A stretch of DNA of 64,000 bases from IMG/VR virus record IMGVR_UViG_3300032431_000007, positions 1 through 64,000 of that record; one strand, written 5' to 3'. This stretch comes from a virus. Of the stretch, positions 32,271 to 39,377 are shown in pieces (the stretch's first letter is position 1; each line of letters opens with the position of its first letter). The notes beneath the pieces were generated by a model, which saw only the letters and a list, made by a program, of their open reading frames with translations, had not been told where the DNA came from and ran no database searches. The position numbers and the translations under genes were made by a program.

Positions 32271-34775
32271 CTACAGGCTAGGGATAACACCCGCACGACT
32301 GATACGAACAACAACATCTACATCGGTGGCCAAGCCAGCACTCGCCGTATAGATAAGAACGGCGAAACTGATAAGGCCGTAGGCTCCGGTTTTACGAACA
32401 ACCGGTGGAGTGCGAAGAACAAGCGCGTTCGGCCCCGCGTATTCAATGTCTTCGATAGTCAGCTTGTCTGTTCCGTTTGGCGCAATCCTATTGCTCCTGA
32501 ACGTTCTGACAGTCAGATCTGGTTCCGCGACCCTTAGTTCGACAGAGAAGCCCCGGATACCCGCGATAGGTAGGTTGTTCCGGCGCAGAACCTCGACTAC
32601 GGCTACGCCCTCGTAGTAGTCGCCCACGGCGAGACTGCCGGGTAGAGTAGCAGGGGTGACCGCTTCCACGCCGCGCGTGTTAGCATTGTTCAGCAGAGAA
32701 AGGTCGCAGTCAAACCGAAGTTCGATTGCCGTATCATCCCCGGCTCCGACTTTTGCAACCGTCAAATCACCTTGGGGAGTTGCCGGGGCAATTCCTGACC
32801 AAGACGAAGTTGCGCCCGCGCTGGTTGTGGTTGTTACGGTCCACCCATCCGGAACAATGTTGGGGAGGGTGTTTACGTTTTGACCGTTGATCGTAAACGT
32901 CCCGTTGGAGACGGCATTCCCCGAACGGGCTAGAGTGCCGCCCGTCCCGGTCATCAGAGCATTGGTGTTGAACGTGACAGGACCGCCAGTCCCCGGAAGC
33001 CCTTGCACAATCCCCGGGAAGTATAGGTCGAGCGCGGTGCGGTAGAACGACGCGAGCAGCCGAACGCCTGCACTCGCAGACAGGTGCAAGCCATCGTAAA
33101 CTAGACTGTCGAGAATGTCGTTCTCGCTGACGGTTCCGATCACTCTTGTCGGATCGTAGAAGGCGGCTCTTGGGTCGATCACACGAACCAGTCCGTTAAG
33201 GCTCGGCTCGGCTGCGAGCGAACTTACGAGAAGCGCGTTGAAGGCGTTGACCCATGTGATTCTCTGATCTGGAACGATCGCGTATCTCGGTCCCGGCGGA
33301 ACCGCGAGATGGTTGGTTTGGTTGAACGCGTTCGCCGTGTTTCCTCTTGGCAGAACAGTTGACAGGAAGATGGGAACGTTAAAGGCGAGAATGATCTCTC
33401 TGCAAATCTTCACAACGTTGGCATAAGATGCAGCAGGCGAGAAGGTTGTCACGCCGTCATTGGTTCCGGCCTGAAAGATAAACGCATCTGGACGAAGAGC
33501 AACAGGTATTGCTGCAAATCTTGCCAAGAAGTTGGCCAAGTAGAAAGGCGAGTTATCCGGAGGAGCCTGACGAGCGAACTGGCCTGTGTTGAACCCACCG
33601 ATACCGTGGTTGATCTGGTACGGCATACTGTATTTTCCACGGGACAGCCCCTCGAGCCAAGGCGAGAAACCCCACGAAACCCCACCTACGGGAGTAGTCA
33701 AGTTTGTCGGCCAGTTTTCCAGCTGCGGGTCCATCGGAGGAGCGCCGGTAATGTCTTGGCATCGCTGAGCGAAGCTGTCTCCATAGATACCGATCCGAAG
33801 CGGGGCGGGAAGAATGACAACAGACGTGGTAGGAGTCGCTGTTCTAGCGGTTGACCACGGGCCGTTACCGATTGCGTTGACAGCGCGGACTTCGACGGAG
33901 GCCAACGTGTTCGCCAGCACGTTGACGATACGCTGGCCCAATCCCAGCCCGACGAGAGTCTGCGGCGCACCTGCGCCCACCCGCCACTGTAGAGCCGTGA
34001 GAGGCGACGCACCGTCGAACGGTAGCCCGGTGAGAGTAAGCGCCAGTTGGTTCCCTGCCGGGCTCGGATTATCAACAAGCGACCAATCGGCAAGCTGGAA
34101 AGCGGACGGAATCGTGGTCACAGTCGGTGTGGAAGCCGAGTTAACGTTCGCCGCGCTAACCACGTTGCTGGCCGTTATCCGAACGCGAATCGTATTGCTC
34201 ACATCGGCCTGAACAAGAGTGTAAGTGCTCGCCGTAGCGCCCGCGATGTTTGCGACTCCCCGCTGCCACTGGTAAGCGTAGGTAATCGGATTCGTTCCAG
34301 TCCAAGTTCCGACCGTCGAAGTCAAAACCTGCCCGAGCTGCGGCACACCTGTTACTTGAGGAAGAACGGTATTGACCGGTAGAACCGCTGCCGGAACAAT
34401 TCTCGTAACGATGGACGTTGCGTTCGGAAGTGTCGTGTTTGCGGCGGTGTAGGTCATAACGAGCGAACGAGCGCCGGATGCAGTCTTTGGAATAGTATAA
34501 GAGTTGCCGACCATGTTCGCGGTTACGTTAACCAAGTCGAGCGTCAAAACCCGCGTAACATTTGGGAAAGGAAAACCGTCCACAATAGGGGGCGTGTAGA
34601 CGTAGAGCATATTGGCATCTTGGTCGGTCACAACGACGGAAGCTTGCACAAGAATAGAAGGCGCAACCGGCACATCTGGGTTGTTACCGCAGCACGCAAC
34701 AGGGGCGGAGGCGATCGGGAGCGTTTCAATTGGCGCTGGAACGCAGGGAAGAGAACAGTGTAATTTACTCACCAT
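32271..34775 (-). CDS. Tail spike/fibre with Ig-like domains and SGNH esterase
   Basis: The 834-residue protein has an N-terminal beta region, an Ig-like domain of the GQVLTSTVGTWTGTNPITYAYQWQRG type (about residues 150-215), a fibronectin III-like domain (about 230-315), and an SGNH/GDSL hydrolase domain from about 325. Block I is GIYGDSF (Ser near 331), block II GIGGFNTGQ, block III GTNDG (near 439) and block V DGLHLS with Asp/His (near 561). The C-terminus is a beta-sandwich. It probably de-acetylates host surface polysaccharide during adsorption. Placement between the terminase genes is unusual. Confidence 0.85.
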   Translation of the reverse strand: MVSKLHCSLPCVPAPIETLPIASAPVACCGNNPDVPVAPSILVQASVVVTDQDANMLYVYTPPIVDGFPFPNVTRVLTLDLVNVTANMVGNSYTIPKTASGARSLVMTYTAANTTLPNATSIVTRIVPAAVLPVNTVLPQVTGVPQLGQVLTSTVGTWTGTNPITYAYQWQRGVANIAGATASTYTLVQADVSNTIRVRITASNVVSAANVNSASTPTVTTIPSAFQLADWSLVDNPSPAGNQLALTLTGLPFDGASPLTALQWRVGAGAPQTLVGLGLGQRIVNVLANTLASVEVRAVNAIGNGPWSTARTATPTTSVVILPAPLRIGIYGDSFAQRCQDITGAPPMDPQLENWPTNLTTPVGGVSWGFSPWLEGLSRGKYSMPYQINHGIGGFNTGQFARQAPPDNSPFYLANFLARFAAIPVALRPDAFIFQAGTNDGVTTFSPAASYANVVKICREIILAFNVPIFLSTVLPRGNTANAFNQTNHLAVPPGPRYAIVPDQRITWVNAFNALLVSSLAAEPSLNGLVRVIDPRAAFYDPTRVIGTVSENDILDSLVYDGLHLSASAGVRLLASFYRTALDLYFPGIVQGLPGTGGPVTFNTNALMTGTGGTLARSGNAVSNGTFTINGQNVNTLPNIVPDGWTVTTTTSAGATSSWSGIAPATPQGDLTVAKVGAGDDTAIELRFDCDLSLLNNANTRGVEAVTPATLPGSLAVGDYYEGVAVVEVLRRNNLPIAGIRGFSVELRVAEPDLTVRTFRSNRIAPNGTDKLTIEDIEYAGPNALVLRTPPVVRKTGAYGLISFAVLIYTASAGLATDVDVVVRISRAGVIPSL

Positions 34776-34784
34776 CGGAGTCTC

Positions 34785-34994
34785 CTACGTCGCTGTTGCG
34801 TCGATTTGCTTGGTGTTCGCGGAGCCGGAGGCGTAAGAAACTTTGCCGCCACCCATAAAGAAGAGCGCGTTGTAATTACCGGGGACGGTGGCCAGCTTTT
34901 CCAAAACCACTTTCCACTCTTCTTGCGTCAAGTCAGCCGGGGCGCGGCGCGCGTAATAGCCGTCAAGCCACGCGCAAAACTGATCGAGTTTCAT
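34785..34994 (-). CDS. Small hypothetical protein
   Basis: The 69-residue product has a helical N-terminal half (MKLDQFCAWLDGYYARRAPADLTQEEW...) with the pattern FxxWLxGxxxxxxxxLTxxQWxxIxxKL, seen in small phage proteins encoded beside terminase or tail genes. The Gly/Ser-rich end is disordered. Function unknown; it precedes the tail spike gene. Confidence 0.55.
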   Translation of the reverse strand: MKLDQFCAWLDGYYARRAPADLTQEEWKVVLEKLATVPGNYNALFFMGGGKVSYASGSANTKQIDATAT

Positions 34995-35083
34995 CTGCGA
35001 TTCCCATGTAAAAGGTTTGAGGAAGGAGGCTCGGGCATCAAGCGCTCCTCCCTCTAGGACAGTGGTGCGGCGCAGTCCAAGGA

Positions 35084-35563
35084 CTAAACTTCGTCGCTCT
35101 CGGCTGTCTTTTCGTCGGGGTTCAAGAACGTCCCCGATGCAATAGGCGTGATATTGAAGGCGACCGGCGGTGCGCCCACAATACCACCCAATTCTGTTTT
35201 CTCGGCGAGGCCGAGATCGCGCGAGATGATCGTTGAATTCAACGTCCCAGCAGCGGCATTTTCGAACTTCTGGTTGTAGATGGCCTGCTCAACAAGCTCC
35301 ATCACCTCAGCCCAATCGTCCCCGAGCAGCTTGTAGCCTTCCATGCGCGAAGCCGGAATCGACAAGTGCTGCGCAAGGCCGGATTTCGTAAACGCACGAA
35401 CTTTTGACTTGTCAGCGCGAACGATCCCGCCCTTATACTGAAAAACCTGCTCATCTTGTATCGGGGTATCAACGCACCACTCGAAATAGCCAACGCAGGC
35501 ATCAAGGAAGTCTTGTGCTGTCAGGAAGACGCGCTTCGCTTTGATGGTCAAGTGCTTATACAT
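35084..35563 (-). CDS. terS: Terminase small subunit-like DNA-packaging protein
   Basis: The 159-residue protein shows the gp3-type small terminase pattern: AFTKSGLAQHLSIPASRMEGY (DNA-binding helices), VMELVEQAIYNQKFENAAAGTLNSTIISRDLGLAEKTE, where the LGLxxK segment ends the conserved core. It selects DNA for packaging. It is the first structural-module gene after the candidate late promoter. Between it and terL lie the tail spike and four small genes, which is uncommon. Confidence 0.8.
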   Translation of the reverse strand: MYKHLTIKAKRVFLTAQDFLDACVGYFEWCVDTPIQDEQVFQYKGGIVRADKSKVRAFTKSGLAQHLSIPASRMEGYKLLGDDWAEVMELVEQAIYNQKFENAAAGTLNSTIISRDLGLAEKTELGGIVGAPPVAFNITPIASGTFLNPDEKTAESDEV

Positions 35564-35629
35564 GAATTATCCATAGCGCCGCAGCGGGCTTGCCCACCGG
35601 GCACGACATCGCGGGTGCGATTCCCGGAC

Positions 35630-35658
35630 AGCTAAGCAGACGGAAGCCCGCCTGTCAA
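35630..35658 (-). promoter_or_regulatory. Candidate leftward late promoter before terS
   Basis: On the minus strand TTGACA (35653-35658) and TTAGCT (35630-35635) are 17 bp apart. The -35 is perfect and the -10 is weak. It overlaps the hairpin at 35647-35676 and lies 67 bp upstream of the terS start. Confidence 0.4.
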
Positions 35659-35676
35659 GATAAAAGTGACAGCGGG
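35647..35676 (-). terminator. Hairpin at the end of the NusG-like gene
   Basis: CCCGC-TGTCA/TGACA-g-CGGG (with one bulge) encloses the stop codon region of the KOW gene. The loop rather than the flank holds the T residues, so it is an imperfect terminator. It may separate the upstream cassette from the late operon or be bypassed by antitermination. Confidence 0.4.
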
Positions 35677-36062
35677 TGCTGGATATATTGCGTCCCTATG
35701 CGGACACGGGCATCTTCACCCTTAACTTTGACGACTAGCCCGATCAAACCCTTGAACGGACCAGCCCTAACTTGAACAACGCTGCCCGTTCGCGGTGGAA
35801 GCCGAGGCAGTTCATTCAGCATCGTTTGCAATAGCTTCAACTCTTCAATGTCAACCGTTTTAGGCCGGTCAGCCGCATCGTAGGCCAGCACACGAACCCT
35901 GAATTTTTCCGGGCAGACCCTCCGCATCGCTGGCCACCGGTTTGGTGGAATAAAAGCGTAGCCGGGCATCATGGCCCGACCTTCCTTAATCGGAACCCAA
36001 ACCTTATACTGTTCGCCCCAACAGAATAACTCATACGGATAAGCGCATGTAAGAACTATCAT
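35655..36062 (-). CDS. NusG/RfaH-like KOW-domain protein
   Basis: The ATG at 36062 overlaps the previous stop (ATGA). The 135-residue product has an NGN-like first half (EQYKVWVPIKEGRAMMPGYAFIPPNRWPAM, with the PGYxF signature) and a C-terminal KOW motif (GSVVQVRAGPFKGLIGLVVKVKG). This is the domain order of NusG paralogues that bind RNA polymerase and reduce pausing or termination. Standing directly before the long late operon, it may be a dedicated antiterminator. Confidence 0.75.
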   Translation of the reverse strand: MIVLTCAYPYELFCWGEQYKVWVPIKEGRAMMPGYAFIPPNRWPAMRRVCPEKFRVRVLAYDAADRPKTVDIEELKLLQTMLNELPRLPPRTGSVVQVRAGPFKGLIGLVVKVKGEDARVRIGTQYIQHPLSLLS

Positions 36063-36391
36063 GTCTGCCAAGGCGCCTTGACTGTGAATTCCAGCGGTTG
36101 AATTTTGACGACAGGCCGCTGAGCAACGGACGCAACAACAGGCTTACGAGCCTCTAGCGGTTGGTACTTCTTCTTGGCGCCCGGCGGCGGGAACGTAATC
36201 TGAACGCCGGTAGGCGAGTGGATCAGACACAAATCTTTCAGGTCGGTGATGTCGTACCACTTCGGGATTGCAACGATAACCCAACCGTTATTTGGTTCGA
36301 GTGTCGTGTAAGCGTGACCGACCCGCTCATCCAGCTTAAGAAGATCAATCGCGGCTTGGGCTTCGTCTCTAGTTGGATAGTAGAACATCAT
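36059..36391 (-). CDS. Hypothetical protein
   Basis: The ATG at 36391 overlaps the previous stop. The 110-residue product has an alpha/beta N-terminal part (FYYPTRDEAQAAIDLLKLD...GWVIVAIP) and a Pro/Lys-rich second half. It is translationally coupled to the NusG-like protein. No family is recognised. Confidence 0.5.
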   Translation of the reverse strand: MMFYYPTRDEAQAAIDLLKLDERVGHAYTTLEPNNGWVIVAIPKWYDITDLKDLCLIHSPTGVQITFPPPGAKKKYQPLEARKPVVASVAQRPVVKIQPLEFTVKAPWQT

Positions 36392-36570
36392 TGGCCACCG
36401 GCTGCGAAGTAGATGACGGCAAGAATCACAAACGGCCACAGGAATATGCTGCTCCCGATATCACGCATAGCAAACACGGGGTAGAGTATATACCTGACAA
36501 TCAGGAATAGAGCAGCAAGAACCAGCAGCTTGGTAAAGAAGCCGCCGCCTCCAACGGGGATATAAAACAT
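36388..36570 (-). CDS. Small two-span membrane protein
   Basis: The ATG at 36570 follows AAAGGAACTAGAT. The 60-residue product has two hydrophobic helices (FTKLLVLAALFLIVRYILYPVF and IFLWPFVILAVIYFAAG) joined by a short polar loop. Function unknown. Confidence 0.55.
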   Translation of the reverse strand: MFYIPVGGGGFFTKLLVLAALFLIVRYILYPVFAMRDIGSSIFLWPFVILAVIYFAAGGQ

Positions 36571-36586
36571 ATCTAGTTCCTTTCTT

Positions 36587-36856
36587 TTATTCGCCGTGGT
36601 ACTGCCACAGCACAGCGTTGCAGTAAGCATGAACGGCACCGATGGTTAAGCCTGTCTTGTGGCTATGATGCAAGTGGACGGGGTTCTTCAAAAACCCCGG
36701 CGGAAACTTACTCCACACTATCTTTTTGTTTTGCACAGGGGTCTCGTATACACCGATTCCACAGTGACAGCATTTCCCAGCTTGGGAAGCTACATAAGCG
36801 TTACGAACCCTACGCCGCTCTTCCGGAGTTAGACTGTCGTATAAAACGGGTTGCAC
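36587..36856 (-). CDS. HNH endonuclease-like zinc protein
   Basis: The GTG at 36856 follows AAGGAGAAACAAG. The 89-residue product has a first CCHC pair (GKCCHCG), then LHHSHKTGLTIGAVHAYCN, close to the T4 endonuclease VII/HNH pattern HxDHcHxTGxxRGxLCxxCN, with one Cys replaced by His-Ala-Tyr-Cys spacing. Zinc binding and DNA cleavage or packaging support are likely; HNH proteins often work with terminases. First gene of the leftward cassette. Confidence 0.7.
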   Translation of the reverse strand: MQPVLYDSLTPEERRRVRNAYVASQAGKCCHCGIGVYETPVQNKKIVWSKFPPGFLKNPVHLHHSHKTGLTIGAVHAYCNAVLWQYHGE

Positions 36857-36883
36857 CTTGTTTCTCCTTGTTGCCCTGTCACT

Positions 36884-36912
36884 ACCTTAACAGCCCTTGC
36901 ACCCGGTGTCAA
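36884..36912 (-). promoter_or_regulatory. Leftward promoter of the divergent pair
   Basis: On the minus strand TTGACA (36907-36912) and TAAGGT (36884-36889) are separated by 17 bp, a near-consensus sigma70 promoter 28 bp before the HNH gene start. Its -35 half overlaps the rightward promoter, so both cannot be occupied together. Confidence 0.7.
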
Positions 36913-36925
36913 GACGTGCTAGGAT
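36897..36925 (+). promoter_or_regulatory. Rightward promoter of the divergent pair
   Basis: TTGCAC (36897-36902) and TAGGAT (36920-36925) are 17 bp apart, 27 bp upstream of the Hjc-like gene. It shares the GTGCTAGG core around the -10 box with the promoter at 2473. Confidence 0.65.
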
Positions 36926-36951
36926 AGGGCAGGCAGCAGGGATAAACCAGA

Positions 36952-37368
36952 ATGACGTTTGGTGCGAAGCAGAAGGGAGCTAACGGCGAACGTGAGCTTG
37001 CCGTACTTTTGATGGTATGGGCACGAGAGATCGGTGTCGAGTTGGACTTACTGCGCAATCTAGAGCAGGTCCGTTCCGGTGGCCACGACCTAATCGGTCT
37101 TCCAGGGTTGGCCACCGAATGTAAGCGGGTTGAAGGCTTAGCCGTGGCCGAGTGGTGGCGTCAAACCGTCTCACAAGCCGAGCGAGCAGGCGCGCGCCCC
37201 TTTCTATGCTACAGACAGAACCGTAAGCGGTGGAAATTCGTAACTAAGACATGGGTGTGGCCGGCCTCCGTTTGTGAGATCGTCGTCACAATGGACGAAC
37301 CAGAAGCCCGGCTTTGGTTTCACGGCCATTTAATCAACGAAGAACGCAAAAGAATCGAAGGCGGATAA
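36952..37368 (+). CDS. Hjc-like PD-(D/E)XK endonuclease, putative Holliday junction resolvase
   Basis: The 138-residue protein has the nuclease core: KGANGERELAVLL (Glu), RNLEQVRSGGHDLIGLPGLATECKR with Asp and the ECK catalytic strand, and a helix with WWRQTVSQAERAGARPFLCYRQNR. Phage homologues with this RNLEQxRxGGxDL pattern are usually named Holliday junction resolvases and resolve replication intermediates before packaging. It is the first rightward gene after the divergent promoters. Confidence 0.78.
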   Translation: MTFGAKQKGANGERELAVLLMVWAREIGVELDLLRNLEQVRSGGHDLIGLPGLATECKRVEGLAVAEWWRQTVSQAERAGARPFLCYRQNRKRWKFVTKTWVWPASVCEIVVTMDEPEARLWFHGHLINEERKRIEGG

Positions 37369-37507
37369 TTCGGCGTTTACAGGCGTTTTACCTATGCTTT
37401 CAGTCATAATTGACTAGAATCCGGCGATTATGGCCAAAATTCTAAAAACGCTAAATCCAGATATTTGATATTTTGAAATCCAGAGTTTTGAAATGTTTAA
37501 GTCAGGC

Positions 37508-37535
37508 TTGACTAGAGCCCTGTTTATTCTAGAAG
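37508..37535 (+). promoter_or_regulatory. Candidate promoter at the left of the repeat region
   Basis: TTGACT (37508-37513) and TAGAAG (37530-37535) are 16 bp apart. No gene follows closely; a transcript from here would cross the repeat array and could prime replication or be an untranslated leader. A second TTGACTAGA lies at about 37406 without a good -10. Confidence 0.35.
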
Positions 37536-37747
37536 TGAGTTATTTTTGAAAATATAAAATGTTGCAAGAGGCCATGCCGCCCGCGTTTTTCGACACCCCG
37601 CCTCACAAAATTGCCCCGGCACCCCTGAATTCGTAATTTTATTGCGCGCAGCATTTTTGCAACGGTTCGTGGCCTTTCTGCAACTGTGATCTTTTTGCCG
37701 ACTCGAATGATCGGCGGCGTTCGACATATTTGCAACGTGTTCTTTTT

Positions 37748-37826
37748 GCCACAGTTCGTGGCAATTCAGCAACGCGACAAATATACCACGGTTCGTGGCA
37801 TATCGGTAACGTGTTATTTCGGTAAC
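37748..37826 (+). repeat. GTTCGTGGC / GGTAAC degenerate repeat set
   Basis: Copies of GTTCGTGGC occur near 37665, 37754 and 37790, two of them inside dyads (GCCACAGTTCGTGGC at 37748-37762; CCACGGTTCGTGG at 37786-37798). Half-sites GCAAC or GGTAAC recur between them at roughly 20-bp steps, ending in GTTATTTCGGTAAC (37813-37826), which resembles the main array beside it. Confidence 0.6.
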
Positions 37827-37851
37827 AGTCACCACGTAATTTTCTTGCGTT

Positions 37852-37927
37852 GTTATCTGATAACAAATCTCTGTTATCTGATAACCGTCCGGTGTTATCT
37901 GATAACCGTCTTCGGTTATCTGATAAC
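37852..37927 (+). repeat. Four 13-bp dyads GTTATCTGATAAC at exact 21-bp spacing
   Basis: Identical GTTATCTGATAAC copies start at 37852, 37873, 37894 and 37915. Each is a 6-bp dyad around one central base. The 21-bp period is two DNA turns, so bound proteins would line up on one face. The 8-bp spacers differ. This is the form of an iteron or operator array. Confidence 0.85.
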
Positions 37928-38180
37928 CATGCGCTGACGTCATGGCTCCCATGCACGGCACGCCACAGCGTCCAGCGCGTACCTAATCCGTTCTAAAACG
38001 TTTTAGCTATGCGTCCGGCGCCGCTACCGCTGGCAACGCATAGGCGGGTCGCTGACGGGCCGGTTGCCGGGCCGTCACTCGGACCCGTAAAAACCCGACT
38101 TGCCAGTTGCACATTTTTTAGGCAAACGACTCCCAAAAGGCAAACAGATATTTTTGATCTAAACGACAAACTAGATGATT

Positions 38181-38208
38181 TTGACCTTGTAACCGGGCCG
38201 GATAAGTT
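38181..38208 (+). promoter_or_regulatory. Candidate promoter for the 38286 gene
   Basis: TTGACC (38181-38186) followed after 16 bp by TAAGTT (38203-38208). Spacing is one base short of the other promoters here. It lies about 78 bp upstream of the start codon. Confidence 0.35.
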
Positions 38209-38285
38209 TACTTAGGATGCATGGGCAGTGCGATAGCTTTGTCCAAAACCCGGCCAAACTGGCCACAACCAAGGATCAAGACAAG

Positions 38286-38948
38286 ATGACACGCAAGACA
38301 ACCAATCCCGCCGACACGCTGGCCACGCTGGCCGATGACACGCTGGCCACGCTGGCCACAATGGCGACCGATCCGGCAACCGATCTGGCAACCGATGACG
38401 TGACCGATCCGGTGGCCGATGACGTGACCGGCGACGATGACGTGACCGGCGACGATGCAACCGGCGACGATGCAACCGATCCGGTGGCCGATGACGTGCT
38501 GCCGATTATCCCGCCCGTACCGCAAGACTTGACCGATACAGTCGCGGTCAAGGCATACATCGCGGCAGTCAAGGCACGGGCCGATATGGTCAAGGCGATT
38601 GCCAAACGTGACCGGGACAATGCGGCAGCGCTGGCCAAGCTTGCCCAGCAAGCCCGGCGTGACGCTGGCCGGGGCAATGGCTTGCTTGCTGCACTGGCCA
38701 AGGCGCAAGCTGCCGATGCAAAAGTGCAAGCCGATGCAACCGCCCTGCGCGATGCAATCCCGGTCTTTGCCGGGCTGTTTGACGCTGCCGGTGGCAATCT
38801 GCCGCGCGGTACTTGCAAGGCGTTGCGGATCGTTGCGCATGATTTTGTCGCGCTGGGCTTGTCGCGCGGTCTGTTTGTCAAAGCTGCCGCGATGTCGGGG
38901 ATTGATACGACGACTGCCGGTTGCCAATGGGCAGCATCCGGCGTCTGA
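38286..38948 (+). CDS. Ala/Asp-rich protein with acidic repeats
   Basis: The ATG at 38286 is preferred to one at 38217 because AAGGA lies upstream. Of 220 residues, the first 70 are low-complexity and acidic (repeats of LATLA, DPATD and TGDDDVTGDDATGDDAT); the middle is an Ala/Lys coiled coil (about 75-150); the last 70 residues form a compact domain (GTCKALRIVAHDFV...AAMSGIDTTTAG). The last domain loosely resembles the C-terminus of the 61511-62185 protein. Possibly a DNA- or nucleoprotein-associated protein; unproven. Confidence 0.6.
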   Translation: MTRKTTNPADTLATLADDTLATLATMATDPATDLATDDVTDPVADDVTGDDDVTGDDATGDDATDPVADDVLPIIPPVPQDLTDTVAVKAYIAAVKARADMVKAIAKRDRDNAAALAKLAQQARRDAGRGNGLLAALAKAQAADAKVQADATALRDAIPVFAGLFDAAGGNLPRGTCKALRIVAHDFVALGLSRGLFVKAAAMSGIDTTTAGCQWAASGV

Positions 38949-38958
38949 TTGCAGGTAG

Positions 38959-38982
38959 CAGGCTGGCCGATAGGCCAGCCTG
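38959..38982 (+). terminator. Perfect 10-bp hairpin after the 38286 gene
   Basis: CAGGCTGGCC-GATA-GGCCAGCCTG lies ten bases after the stop. It lacks a U run (TCAACG follows), so termination may be partial; it could also protect the upstream mRNA. Confidence 0.55.
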
Positions 38983-39015
38983 TCAACGTGCAATCCCGCG
39001 CGCCAAGGATATACA

Positions 39016-39330
39016 ATGCCTGATCCCCTACTGTTTGCGTTTAACACGATTGATCCCGCAACCGTTGCAAGTAGGATTGCAGATCGGTTTAGCGCTGATC
39101 CAAATGGCAATTGCGACTGCGCGCAATTGGTGCGCCGCATGGTAACGGATCATTTGTTTGACGATGATGTAAACTGCAATCTGCATTTGTCAGACAATGG
39201 CGCCGCATTGTATCGCCAAACGTTTTTGACGTTTGACGATATCAAAGATTATTTGGTCAATACATATCGGCCAGATATGGGCAATGCCGATATCGCCGGG
39301 CCGGTTATGGTTGCGGTATTGTGCGTCTGA
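39016..39330 (+). CDS. Hypothetical protein
   Basis: The 104-residue acidic product starts after AAGGATATACA. It contains three Cys near the middle (GNCDCAQLV...VNCNLHL) and a FDDIKDYLVNTY helix. No family is recognised. It shares base composition with the 38286 gene (frequent GATC, TTGC, GGCC), which suggests the two arrived or evolved together. Confidence 0.6.
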   Translation: MPDPLLFAFNTIDPATVASRIADRFSADPNGNCDCAQLVRRMVTDHLFDDDVNCNLHLSDNGAALYRQTFLTFDDIKDYLVNTYRPDMGNADIAGPVMVAVLCV

Positions 39331-39354
39331 TTGCATCCCCTTGTCAGACTATCC

Positions 39355-39377
39355 AAGGCGCACCAATGGTGCGCCTT
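39355..39377 (+). terminator. Hairpin after the 39016 gene
   Basis: AAGGCGCACC-AAT-GGTGCGCCTT is a perfect 10-bp stem with a three-base loop, 25 bases after the stop. The downstream side has AAGTCGTTTGG rather than a clean U run. Confidence 0.55.

Larger units (their letters stand above)
37369..38285 (+). other. Structured non-coding region, candidate origin or control region
   Basis: No convincing gene lies in these 917 bases. The left part is AT-rich (TTTTGAAATCCAG, ATATTTGATATTTTG). The centre holds the GTTCGTGGC and GTTATCTGATAAC repeat sets. The right part holds palindromes TGACGTCA (37935-37942) and CTAAAACGTTTTAG (37993-38006), a CTATGCGT/ACGCATAG hairpin (38007-38043), and a nested hairpin CGGGTC-TGACGG/CCGTCA-GACCCG (38045-38087). 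The density of iterated sites and dyads is that of a replication origin or master regulatory region. Confidence 0.6.

Noticed and set aside
35600-35640. tRNA-like T-arm (CGGGTGCGATTCCCG)
   Set aside because: The loop lacks TTC, and no matching acceptor, D or anticodon arms could be placed around it.
37852-37927. CRISPR-like array
   Set aside because: Repeats of 13 bp with 8-bp spacers are far too short for CRISPR, and no cas gene is seen.
37524-37961. Minus-strand frame with seven-residue repeats (GYQIT..)
   Set aside because: The peptide repeats come from the 21-bp DNA array, which happens to be a multiple of three. All frames show similar repeats, and no ribosome binding site is present.
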